NCBI GenBank assembly: GCA_964514665.1
Contig: CAZESH010000296.1
Coordinates: 1-5,355 of the forward strand
Origin: CAZESH01 sp964514665
Lineage (GTDB): Bacteria > Bacillota > Bacilli > Paenibacillales > KCTC-25726
Length of the DNA: 5,355 nucleotides
Direction of reading: 5' to 3'
The notes beneath the pieces were generated by a model. The model was not told the origin of the DNA. It worked only from the letters and a program-made list of their open reading frames with translations, and did not search any database. This document shows, piece by piece, positions 1 through 5,354 of this stretch; the stretch's first letter is position 1; each line of letters begins with the position of its first letter. A program made the translations under genes and the position numbers.

Positions 1-443
1 TACCAGAATTGCTGCTTCATTTGGCTTTCTTTGTTCCACAACAAGGAAATCGAAGTGTTTGCCGTATAATATCCCTCTTTATTATCCGTTATATGAATAA
101 CCGTAAGCGATTCGCCGCCCAAAAAGCGGCTTTGCTCACTGATGAAGCGTTCGATTTCGTATTTGCTTTGCGCAGGCTGCTGGCCTGCGTCGATTTTTTT
201 GAGATAGTCCTGCAGCATGCTGTTAAACTCGACCATCTGTGTAAATTTATCGTATTCCTTCAACGCGACATCCAATTTCCCGCTCATTTGCCTTACAGAT
301 TCATTCAAATACTGGTGGGTTGTCCTTAACAGTACATAAGCGGAATTCCGGTATGAAAAATAAAACGTAACAATAATGACCGTCAGCATGATCAAAGTAA
401 ATCCCACAATCAATTGAACCAGAATGGGAATTCTTTTATTCAA
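1..443 (-). CDS. N-terminal part of a membrane sensor, probably a histidine kinase (partial)
   Basis: Reading leftward from a TTG codon (441-443), the frame stays open for 147 codons to the window edge. A perfect AGGAGG (452-457) lies 8 bases upstream and fixes this non-ATG start. The protein begins with a short basic stretch (NKR) and one strongly hydrophobic segment, about residues 7-29. About 118 mostly polar, helix-prone residues follow (YVLLRTTHQYLNESVRQM, then a KLDVALKEYDKF stretch), as expected for an extracytoplasmic sensing domain. A single membrane anchor followed by such a region is the usual N-terminus of YesM-type sensor histidine kinases in Paenibacillus and Bacillus. The HAMP, His-kinase and ATPase domains would lie beyond base 1, so the kinase identity is inference. 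A methyl-accepting receptor or a membrane diguanylate cyclase could start the same way. The gene is divergent from the GGDEF gene at 660. Confidence 0.72.
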   Translation of the reverse strand, partial: MNKRIPILVQLIVGFTLIMLTVIIVTFYFSYRNSAYVLLRTTHQYLNESVRQMSGKLDVALKEYDKFTQMVEFNSMLQDYLKKIDAGQQPAQSKYEIERFISEQSRFLGGESLTVIHITDNKEGYYTANTSISLLWNKESQMKQQFW

Positions 444-451
444 CCGGATAT

Positions 452-457
452 CCTCCT
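452..457 (-). promoter_or_regulatory. Ribosome binding site of the sensor gene
   Basis: A perfect AGGAGG on the minus strand sits 8 bases before the TTG at 441-443. It is listed because it is what decides this TTG start; no ATG or GTG with a comparable site occurs nearby. Confidence 0.75.
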
Positions 458-484
458 CTTGTCGAAAGTTGCCTCTTAAGCATA

Positions 485-514
485 AGCCTAACCAACGATG
501 GATGTCGATGTCAA
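485..514 (-). promoter_or_regulatory. Candidate sigma-A promoter of the sensor gene
   Basis: A perfect TTGACA -35 hexamer occurs on the minus strand (509-514). With an 18-base spacer the -10 would be TAGGCT (485-490); with 17 bases it would be TTAGGC preceded by TGG, an extended -10 style. Either -10 is weak (three matches or fewer to TATAAT), which fits a promoter needing an activator. Predicted transcription would begin near 478, about 35 bases before the start codon. The -35 overlaps one of three GATGTC repeats. Confidence 0.4.
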
Positions 515-532
515 CACTTGGAGATTGATGTC
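501..532. repeat. Three GATGTC direct repeats
   Basis: GATGTC occurs at 501-506, 507-512 and 527-532. The first two are in tandem and the third lies 20 bases (about two helical turns) after the second. They cover the -35 region of the candidate sensor promoter. Such phased direct repeats are typical of response-regulator binding sites, but this role is inference. Confidence 0.4.
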
Positions 533-600
533 GCAAATCTTTTGCGCTTTTTCTGCTGTAGAGCGGTAATAAAGAAGGGTTTTGTGCGGAAATGTCGAAA

Positions 601-622
601 GGTGTAATACAAGTATTACACC
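601..622. promoter_or_regulatory. Perfect palindromic operator candidate before the GGDEF gene
   Basis: GGTGTAATAC (601-610) and GTATTACACC (613-622) are exact reverse complements separated by AA. The shared 7-mer ATTACAC recurs once more at 629-635, 14 bases after the copy at 615-621, giving a third half-site. The palindrome ends 37 bases before the start codon at 660. A weak sigma-A-like pair, TTGTGC (582-587) and TAATAC (605-610) with a 17-base spacer, would put the left arm on the -10, as a repressor would require. It nearly fits the GlnR/TnrA pattern TGTNA-N7-TNACA but has eight central bases, so I do not assign a regulator. An RNA hairpin with a two-base loop is unlikely, so DNA binding by a dimer is the better reading. 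Confidence 0.6.
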
Positions 623-659
623 ACGCGAATTACACTCGATTTTTTTACCGGAGGCTGTG

Positions 660-1754
660 ATGAATTATAACCATTTAACCAATTTAAGAATATGGAACGA
701 TAAAATAATCAACGCATATTGGGGTCTGCTTATCGTCTATATATTCGGACAGCTTTCAGTGATGATGCTGGCCTTAAAATACAGCTCAAACTTTGTCGTT
801 TTCGATTATTTGCGCTATTACGTGGGCTTCCCAGACTTGATCATTACTGCTGTTATTCTCTCTACCCGCTATTTAATCCGAATTATTGCCAAGCATCACG
901 ACTGGTTGATTGTCGCTGCGGGGTTCATCATTTCATTCGTCACCTTGATCTTCGTGTCCCCGTTGATACACGGCTCCCAGGTTGTCTTGGTGCTCCCGCT
1001 GCTGGTCTCGATGTTTTATTTCAACCGGCGCAAGCTGATTGCCACAGCCGTAGGCAGCATGATTGTATTCTTATTGATATTTTGGATTGATCCCGTGCGA
1101 ATCTATTATATTTCTTTTTACGAAATCGTGGTCGTTATCTGCATGCTGCTGGGAACGACCATTGCCGGAATCGGCATTATCCAGCGCGGCAACGATCTGA
1201 TTGGCAATCTGGAAAAATCGATGCAATCCCAACAGGATTTGCTGGTCAAGAACATCTTGATGGACCGCATCTCCAAGATCGATGCGCTGACAGACCTTTA
1301 TAACCACAAAACGTTTCATGAATATATCGAGAGGCTGGTTGAGCAAAGCGAAAAAAACAGCCCTCAGCTGCAGCTTGCCTTGATGGATATCGACAATTTC
1401 GAAGCGGTCAACGATACATACGGCCATTGGGCCGGAGATATCGTACTGAAGGAAGTGGCCGGCTGCATTAAAGCGAGTGTCACGGCCAACGATTTTGTCG
1501 CTCGATACGGAGGTGAGGAATTCGCCGTTATTTTTACGGAAAAATCCTCCTCCGAAACGATGAATATTCTTGAAAACATCCGCGAAGCGATTGCCGGGCT
1601 TGCCTTTAATGAATTAAACGGCAATGGCATTACAATCAGCACAGGAGTCCGTCCCTACGCAAAAGGGGAAGGCAAGGAAACGCTGTTCAAGCTTGCCGAC
1701 GATGCTTTGTACAGGGCAAAGTCGGAGGGCAAGAACAAAACCGTCATGATCTGA
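660..1754 (+). CDS. Membrane-bound GGDEF diguanylate cyclase
   Basis: The product is 364 residues. ATG 660 is chosen because GGAGG (650-654) lies 5 bases upstream; an in-frame TTG at 582 has no such site and would put the palindrome inside the gene. Six hydrophobic segments occupy roughly residues 21-40, 57-76, 82-101, 107-120, 125-143 and 151-174, followed by a short linker helix (about 178-205). The GGDEF domain begins with DALTDLYNHKTF (208-219). Metal-binding D243 lies in LMDIDNF, the signature is GGEEF (284-288) in ARYGGEEF, and YRAKSEGKN closes the domain, so it should make cyclic di-GMP from two GTP. The inhibitory I-site RxxD is missing: the aligned residues are TAND (275-278), so product inhibition is probably lost. 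There is no EAL or HD-GYP domain. Overall size and layout resemble B. subtilis DgcK, but I cannot name the membrane domain. The gene appears monocistronic, ending at the bidirectional terminator. Confidence 0.93.
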   Translation: MNYNHLTNLRIWNDKIINAYWGLLIVYIFGQLSVMMLALKYSSNFVVFDYLRYYVGFPDLIITAVILSTRYLIRIIAKHHDWLIVAAGFIISFVTLIFVSPLIHGSQVVLVLPLLVSMFYFNRRKLIATAVGSMIVFLLIFWIDPVRIYYISFYEIVVVICMLLGTTIAGIGIIQRGNDLIGNLEKSMQSQQDLLVKNILMDRISKIDALTDLYNHKTFHEYIERLVEQSEKNSPQLQLALMDIDNFEAVNDTYGHWAGDIVLKEVAGCIKASVTANDFVARYGGEEFAVIFTEKSSSETMNILENIREAIAGLAFNELNGNGITISTGVRPYAKGEGKETLFKLADDALYRAKSEGKNKTVMI

Positions 1755-1787
1755 TAATTCCACGGCTGAGCTTGAGCCGGCTGGAAC

Positions 1788-1838
1788 AAAAGGACCTTCA
1801 ACCTCACCTTGCGTCGGTGAAAATTGAAGGTCTTTTAT
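1788..1838. terminator. Bidirectional terminator between the GGDEF gene and glnA
   Basis: GACCTTCAA (1793-1801) pairs perfectly with TTGAAGGTC (1824-1832). Inside, TCACC (1804-1808) pairs with GGTGA (1816-1820). The stem is flanked by AAAA on the left (1788-1791) and TTTTATT on the right (1833-1839), so it can end transcripts from both sides. It lies 38 bases after the GGDEF stop and about 20 bases after the glnA stop, as expected for convergent genes. Confidence 0.88.
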
Positions 1839-1857
1839 TCGCTGTCAGATGATCAGC

Positions 1858-3282
1858 TTAGCAGTCAAAGTACAGTGAATATTCGTGAGGATGTACGCGA
1901 ATGCTTACCGCTTTAGCCTCTGCACTTTTGAAATCGATATAATTATTAATGAAGTCCTCAGTGAATACTCCGCCGTCCAGCAGGAATTCATGATCAGCCT
2001 TCAGTGCTTCCAGCGCTTCATCCAAGGAAGCCGGCACGCTGCGGATTTCTTTCTTCTCTTCATCGGAAAGCTCGTAAATATTCGTATCAAGCGGACCGTA
2101 ACCAAGCTCTTTCGGATCCATTTTTTTCTTGATTCCGTCGAGTCCGGCCAAGAGCATGGCCGCAAAAGCCAAATACGGATTTGCTGTGGAGTCCGGGGTT
2201 CTGAATTCGATCCGGCATCCTTTTGGGGTTACCGCAGCAACCGGAATACGCACGGCAGCAGAACGATTTCCTTTGGAGAAAACCAGATTTACCGGAGCTT
2301 CATACCCAGGTACAAGACGCTTAAACGAGTTGGTGCTAGGATTGGTAATCGCAATTAAAGCCGGTGCATGATAGAGAATACCGCCGATGTAATGCAGCGC
2401 CATTTCACTCAGGTTGGCATATCCGCCCTTTTCATAGAACAAAGGCGTATCGCCGTCAAAAATGCTTTGGTGCACGTGCATGCCGCTGCCGTTATCGCCA
2501 AACAGCGGTTTAGGCATAAATGTAGCGACTTTCCCGTATTGTCTTGCCGTATTATGAATAATATATTTGTATTTCATCAGATTGTCGGCAGTTTTGGTCA
2601 ACGAATCAAAACGGAAGTTGATTTCACCTTGTCCGGCAGTCGCCACTTCATGATGATGGCGTTCAATGCGCAGGCCGGTTTCAATCAGCAAGCGGCAAAT
2701 TTCGCTGCGGATATCCTGCTGCGTATCCGTCGGGGCAACCGGAACGTATCCGCCTTTATTGCGCACTTTGAAGCCGAGATTTCCGCCTTCTTCTTTGCGG
2801 TTGGTGTTCCATGCGGCTTCTTCGGAATCGACGCTGTAAGAAGAGCTGTTCTGTCCGCTTTCGTAGCGAACGTCGTCGAAAATGAAAAATTCCGATTCCG
2901 GCGCAAAATAAGCAGCTGTACCTACGCCCGAAGTCTTCAAGAATTCCTCGGCCTTTTGAGCGATGCCGCGCGGATCGCGTTCATAGCGCTCACCCTCAGG
3001 TGTATAAATGTCGCACATGATGACAAGCGTCGGATGAGCCGTGAAAGGATCGATAAAGCTGGACTCGGTATCCGGCATCATGACCATGTCGGATTCCTCA
3101 ATGCCGCGGAAACCGGGGATGGAAGAACCGTCGAAAGCTACGCCGTTTTCAAATGTTTCTTCCTCCACCTCAGAAGCAGGCACTGTAATGTGGTGGGCTT
3201 TTCCAGACAAATCCACAAAGCGGAAATCTACCCATTCAATCTGGTTTTCTTTGATAAAATCTAGTGTTTTTTGAACAGACAT
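1858..3282 (-). CDS. glnA: Glutamine synthetase, class I-beta type
   Basis: The 474-residue enzyme condenses ammonia and glutamate to glutamine with ATP and acts as a cytoplasmic dodecamer. The ATG follows AGGAGG (3294-3299). Landmarks are the latch FDGSS (50-54), metal ligands E129 and E131 in APESEFF, E212 and E220 in HEVATAGQGE, H269 in NGSGMHVHQS, flap E328 in NPSTNSFKRLVPGYEAP, R340, and E359/R361 in RIEFRTP. Two features mark the beta subclass. One is the extra block at about 141-178. The other is the segment NIYELSDEE with Y403 in the place of the adenylylated tyrosine (Tyr397 in E. coli). The usual Bacillus enzyme is the alpha type, about 444 residues, with a feedback Arg62 in GFVRIEESD; here the equivalent position is G60 (GFRGIEESD). 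Bacilli generally lack the adenylyltransferase GlnE, so Y403 may not be used. Paenibacillus species are known to carry more than one glutamine synthetase; this one is not paired with glnR in the window. It has its own promoter and GlnR-type box. Confidence 0.97.
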   Translation of the reverse strand: MSVQKTLDFIKENQIEWVDFRFVDLSGKAHHITVPASEVEEETFENGVAFDGSSIPGFRGIEESDMVMMPDTESSFIDPFTAHPTLVIMCDIYTPEGERYERDPRGIAQKAEEFLKTSGVGTAAYFAPESEFFIFDDVRYESGQNSSSYSVDSEEAAWNTNRKEEGGNLGFKVRNKGGYVPVAPTDTQQDIRSEICRLLIETGLRIERHHHEVATAGQGEINFRFDSLTKTADNLMKYKYIIHNTARQYGKVATFMPKPLFGDNGSGMHVHQSIFDGDTPLFYEKGGYANLSEMALHYIGGILYHAPALIAITNPSTNSFKRLVPGYEAPVNLVFSKGNRSAAVRIPVAAVTPKGCRIEFRTPDSTANPYLAFAAMLLAGLDGIKKKMDPKELGYGPLDTNIYELSDEEKKEIRSVPASLDEALEALKADHEFLLDGGVFTEDFINNYIDFKSAEAKAVSIRVHPHEYSLYFDC

Positions 3283-3305
3283 GGAATATCTATCCTCCTA
3301 TTTCC

Positions 3306-3338
3306 GAACATTCAATGCAGTATTCCCTGTGAATGTTC
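3306..3338 (-). promoter_or_regulatory. Inverted repeat in the glnA leader
   Basis: GAACATTCA (3306-3314) and TGAATGTTC (3330-3338) are perfect reverse complements with 15 bases between them. They lie between the predicted glnA transcription start (about 3357) and its ribosome binding site (3294-3299), only 6 bases from the latter. The element could fold as a 9-base-pair mRNA stem next to the ribosome binding site, or be a two-site operator. The sequence alone does not decide. Confidence 0.5.
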
Positions 3339-3363
3339 AAGTTTCTTAATATCGTATGAAGCT

Positions 3364-3392
3364 ATTATAATTCTCCGCAAATCGGCAGTCAA
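3364..3392 (-). promoter_or_regulatory. Sigma-A promoter of glnA
   Basis: On the minus strand, TTGACT (3387-3392) and a perfect TATAAT (3364-3369) are separated by exactly 17 bases. Predicted transcription starts near 3357, giving a leader of about 75 bases. There is no other gene between this promoter and glnA. Confidence 0.88.
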
Positions 3393-3420
3393 TACTTATG
3401 TAAGGTATTTTTTATCCATA

Positions 3421-3437
3421 TGTCACCTAACATAACA
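3421..3437. promoter_or_regulatory. GlnR/TnrA-type box upstream of glnA
   Basis: TGTCACCTAACATAACA matches the known GlnR/TnrA consensus TGTNA-N7-TNACA at every fixed position. Its centre is about 72 bases upstream of the predicted glnA start and 36 bases beyond the nearest edge of the -35 box in the distal direction. A lone half-site TGTAA (3399-3403) begins 22 bases closer to the promoter; a full box there would be centred near -50, but its right half does not match. In Bacilli, GlnR and TnrA use such boxes for nitrogen control. A distal position suggests activation or looping rather than simple blocking; that is inference. Confidence 0.72.
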
Positions 3438-3441
3438 CATG

Positions 3442-3493
3442 AATAGAACACCCCGAAATCCCAACGCAGCAAGAGATTTGAGGGTGTTCTATT
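3442..3493 (-). terminator. Hairpin terminator candidate after the DAHP synthase gene
   Basis: AATAGAACACCC (3442-3453) pairs perfectly over 12 bases with GGGTGTTCTATT (3482-3493). An inner AAATC/GATTT stem (3456-3460 with 3475-3479) follows after a two-by-two mismatch. It begins 40 bases after the DAHP synthase stop codon and ends 4 bases from the GlnR-type box. The stem is long, but the minus-strand side is followed by CATGTG rather than a U-run, so efficiency is uncertain. Confidence 0.6.
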
Positions 3494-3532
3494 TAAAACT
3501 CCTGGTATCTATCAAAGAGGAGAAGGGATTGC

Positions 3533-4585
3533 TTATTTCATGCTTGCAGGGAACGTTTCTTTCTCGGTATTAAACGAACGGCCCACGATCGGCGCCAGCT
3601 TTTCGATATCCTGCAGCAGCTTGGCAAACTGTCCGGGAAACAGCGATTGCACGCCGTCTCCTGTCATGGAATTGTCGGGATCCGTATGCATCTCCACAAT
3701 CAGCCCGTCTGCTCCTGCAGCTACCGATGCCAAAGACATCGTTTCCACGAGCTCCCTGCGCCCTGTTCCATGGCTCGGATCGGAAATCACCGGCAAATGG
3801 CTGAGTTGATGCAGCACCGGAATCGCCGTCAAGTCCAGCGTATTGCGGGTATAGCTTTCAAAAGTGCGAATGCCGCGCTCGCAAAGCATCACGTTCGGAT
3901 TTCCGCCTGCCAGAATATACTCCGACGCATTCAACAGCTCATCATACGTTGCACTGAATCCCCTCTTCAGCATTACCGGGGTATCGATCGTACCAAGCTT
4001 GCGCAGCAAATCGAAGTTTTGCATATTGCGAGTGCCGACCTGAAGAATATCCGCGTAGCGCGCGCAAATGTCCACATATTCCGGGGTCATGACCTCGGTT
4101 ATCGTCAGCAGGCCATGCTTCTTGCCGGCCTCCGCCATCATTTCCAAGCCTTCGACGCCGATCCCTTGGAAGCTGTAAGGACCCGTTCTCGGTTTGAAAG
4201 CTCCGCCGCGCAGCACCTGCCCGCCTGCTGCTTTCACCAGCCGGGCGATCTCATCGATTTGTTCGGGAGATTCAACCGCGCAAGGACCGCCCATGATCAC
4301 GACTTCGTCTCCGCCGATTTTTACGCCTTTAATGTCAATTACCGTGTTGTCGGGATGGAACTCCCGACTTGCAAGTTTATAGGATTTCGATATCTTGATT
4401 ACATTTTCCACGCCGGACATTTGCCGCAGCTGCTCGGCAAGCGTCGGATCCGCCTTGCCGATAATGCCTACCACCGTACGGTCTATACCTCTCGATACGT
4501 GCGCCTGTACGCCGTGCTTTTCAATATGGCGGATAATTTCCTGCAAACGTTCCTCTGAAGCAGAATGGGATAATATGGCTATCAT
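3533..4585 (-). CDS. aroF: 3-deoxy-7-phosphoheptulonate (DAHP) synthase, type I-beta, with N-terminal regulatory domain
   Basis: The enzyme joins phosphoenolpyruvate and erythrose 4-phosphate in the first step of the shikimate pathway. I start it at ATG 4583-4585 (350 residues). The frame also opens at GTG 4631-4633, 16 codons earlier, but that has no ribosome binding site and lies in the leader repeats. From the ATG, residue numbers match the Thermotoga maritima enzyme: C102 in GGPCAVES, H272 in DPSHGTGRRE and E298 in IVEMH, with the fourth metal ligand at D310 after one inserted residue. K131/R133 (FKPRTGPYSFQG), K207/R208 and R237 (CERG) line the phosphate sites. Residues 1 to about 70 form the ferredoxin-like, ACT-like domain that confers feedback inhibition by aromatic amino acids in this subfamily; B. 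subtilis AroA has a chorismate mutase there instead. GGGAG at 11 bases is a moderate ribosome binding site. The gene has its own promoter and no aromatic-pathway neighbour. Confidence 0.95.
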   Translation of the reverse strand: MIAILSHSASEERLQEIIRHIEKHGVQAHVSRGIDRTVVGIIGKADPTLAEQLRQMSGVENVIKISKSYKLASREFHPDNTVIDIKGVKIGGDEVVIMGGPCAVESPEQIDEIARLVKAAGGQVLRGGAFKPRTGPYSFQGIGVEGLEMMAEAGKKHGLLTITEVMTPEYVDICARYADILQVGTRNMQNFDLLRKLGTIDTPVMLKRGFSATYDELLNASEYILAGGNPNVMLCERGIRTFESYTRNTLDLTAIPVLHQLSHLPVISDPSHGTGRRELVETMSLASVAAGADGLIVEMHTDPDNSMTGDGVQSLFPGQFAKLLQDIEKLAPIVGRSFNTEKETFPASMK

Positions 4586-4613
4586 TGCTCTCAACACTCC
4601 CGAATATTCATTT

Positions 4614-4661
4614 GCGCTTAAACGCTTGTTCACTTAAACGCTTTTAAGCTTTTATGCTTTT
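4614..4661 (-). repeat. Six tandem 8-base units in the DAHP synthase leader
   Basis: Read on the minus strand from 4661, the octamers are AAAAGCAT, AAAAGCTT, AAAAGCGT, TTAAGTGA, ACAAGCGT and TTAAGCGC. Every unit has AAG at positions 3-5 and five of six have AAGC. Within them the 11-mer AAGCGTTTAAG is repeated exactly 16 bases apart (4633-4643 and 4617-4627). The flanking octamers at 4662-4669 and 4606-4613 lack the motif. The array covers roughly +8 to +55 of the predicted 83-base leader, so it is transcribed and mostly untranslated. Confidence 0.7.
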
Positions 4662-4674
4662 AATCGTTAAAGTA

Positions 4675-4703
4675 ACTATATAAGAAAACAACCGCCCCGT
4701 CAA
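4675..4703 (-). promoter_or_regulatory. Sigma-A promoter of the DAHP synthase gene
   Basis: TTGACG (4698-4703) and TATAGT (4675-4680) on the minus strand are 17 bases apart, with five of six matches in each hexamer. The predicted start is near 4668. The -35 lies just after the stop codon of the DUF2062 gene, with no terminator between, so read-through from that gene is also possible. Confidence 0.8.
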
Positions 4704-4719
4704 GTCCCATTCCGCAAAT

Positions 4720-5223
4720 TTAATGGTTATTTTCTTTGGCGATCATTTTCATTTTTTTTTGCTTTCTTTTCTCCAGCCTGCGCGTCGCATAAGCCTGGAG
4801 CAGCCATTTAATCGGAAAAAACATCAATAGCCCCAGAAGCACGCCATTCAGCATCCCGCCGACAATCAGCTTCATGTTGACGACGATTGCCGCCTCCAGC
4901 CAATTAGGCAAAAAATGCAGGGTGCTGTGAAGATGGGCTTCAAAACGCTTCGTCACAAAAATTGCCCCGACCCTGTTGTTCATGAATGAGAATGGGATAT
5001 AAATAATTTTACCGAAAACAAATCCAACCATCGCTCCGGCGAGACTGGCTCTAAAAAAATAAACCAGAGGAAAAATCAAGAAGAATGCTATGCCCATTGT
5101 AGGCAAAGTAAACATTTCGATGGCCAATCCGATGGAAAACCCTTTCGCCACTTTTGTCGGACCGCCTTTAGCTCTCAGCAGTTCCAAATATTTGTATTTA
5201 AGCCATCTTTTCATCTGCTTCAT
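4720..5223 (-). CDS. Small DUF2062 membrane protein
   Basis: From ATG 5221-5223 the product is 167 residues. Other starts in the same frame are TTG 5233-5235 and ATG 5212-5214. None has a good ribosome binding site, so the exact N-terminus is open by a few residues. A basic amphipathic start (MKRWLKYKYLELLRAKGGPT) leads into AKGFSIGLAIEMFTLPTMG (26-44), which resembles the glycine-rich, proline-containing signature of DUF2062 proteins. Hydrophobic segments lie at about 42-58, 61-79 and 118-138. The C-terminus is very basic (RRLEKRKQKKMKMIAK) and probably cytoplasmic. The biochemical role of the family is unknown to me. Its end is 135 bases before the DAHP synthase start, on the same strand. 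The coding strand contains a run of nine A's at 4752-4760, close to the 3' end. Confidence 0.85.
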   Translation of the reverse strand: MKQMKRWLKYKYLELLRAKGGPTKVAKGFSIGLAIEMFTLPTMGIAFFLIFPLVYFFRASLAGAMVGFVFGKIIYIPFSFMNNRVGAIFVTKRFEAHLHSTLHFLPNWLEAAIVVNMKLIVGGMLNGVLLGLLMFFPIKWLLQAYATRRLEKRKQKKMKMIAKENNH

Positions 5224-5300
5224 CCCATTTTTCAATTTGCCGTGCAGATATCAGGCTGCCCAAGAAACCCTATAGATTAGCCCAAAACCAGGAAATTGGA

Positions 5301-5354
5301 CTAGAAATTGCGGTATTTCCCGGTTTCAAAGGCGACCGTCAGGTCTCTCCAGAA
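5301..5354 (-). CDS. Possible C-terminal tail of an upstream minus-strand gene
   Basis: Of the three minus-strand frames entering from the right edge, only one stays open, for 17 codons (FWRDLTVAFETGKYRNF), to a TAG at 5301-5303; the other two stop within 35 bases. Codon endings look like those of the neighbouring genes. The fragment is too short to identify and could be chance. The 77 bases between this stop and the DUF2062 start hold no clear promoter or terminator. Confidence 0.25.
   Translation of the reverse strand, partial: FWRDLTVAFETGKYRNF

Noticed and set aside
9..329. 106-codon plus-strand open frame at the left edge
   Set aside because: The opposite strand carries a better candidate with a perfect AGGAGG, a membrane segment and an open frame to the window edge. 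The plus-strand frame has no ribosome binding site.
601..622. GlnR/TnrA box before the GGDEF gene
   Set aside because: The halves TGTAA and TTACA are right, but the centre has eight bases instead of seven, which would change the spacing of the contacts.
582..659. TTG start 26 codons upstream for the GGDEF protein
   Set aside because: There is no ribosome binding site, and the extra coding part would contain the palindrome. ATG 660 has GGAGG at a 5-base spacing.
1763..1779. CGGCT/AGCCG hairpin after the GGDEF stop as a terminator
   Set aside because: The five-base stem is short and has no T-run; the adjacent 1788-1838 hairpin is far better.
2368..3264. 298-codon open frame on the plus strand opposite glnA
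   Set aside because: It is wholly antisense to a well-supported gene, has no ribosome binding site, and its translation shows no family motif. Biased codon use in glnA explains the lack of stops.
3516..3809. GAGGAGAAGGG followed by an 89-codon plus-strand frame from 3540
   Set aside because: The ribosome-binding-like string is too far from the ATG and the frame is antisense to the end of the DAHP synthase gene.
3647..4558. 303-codon open frame on the plus strand opposite the DAHP synthase
   Set aside because: Same situation: antisense to a conserved gene whose catalytic residues are all present, with a composition typical of a shadow frame.
4586..4668. T-box, TRAP target or leader-peptide attenuator before the DAHP synthase
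   Set aside because: The leader is only about 83 bases, has no T-box sequence or terminator stem, its AAG spacing is 8 rather than about 5, and no short frame rich in Phe, Tyr or Trp codons is present.
5236..5300. Promoter for the DUF2062 gene
   Set aside because: Strings such as TAATCT and TATAGG are present, but none has a credible -35 at 16-18 bases.
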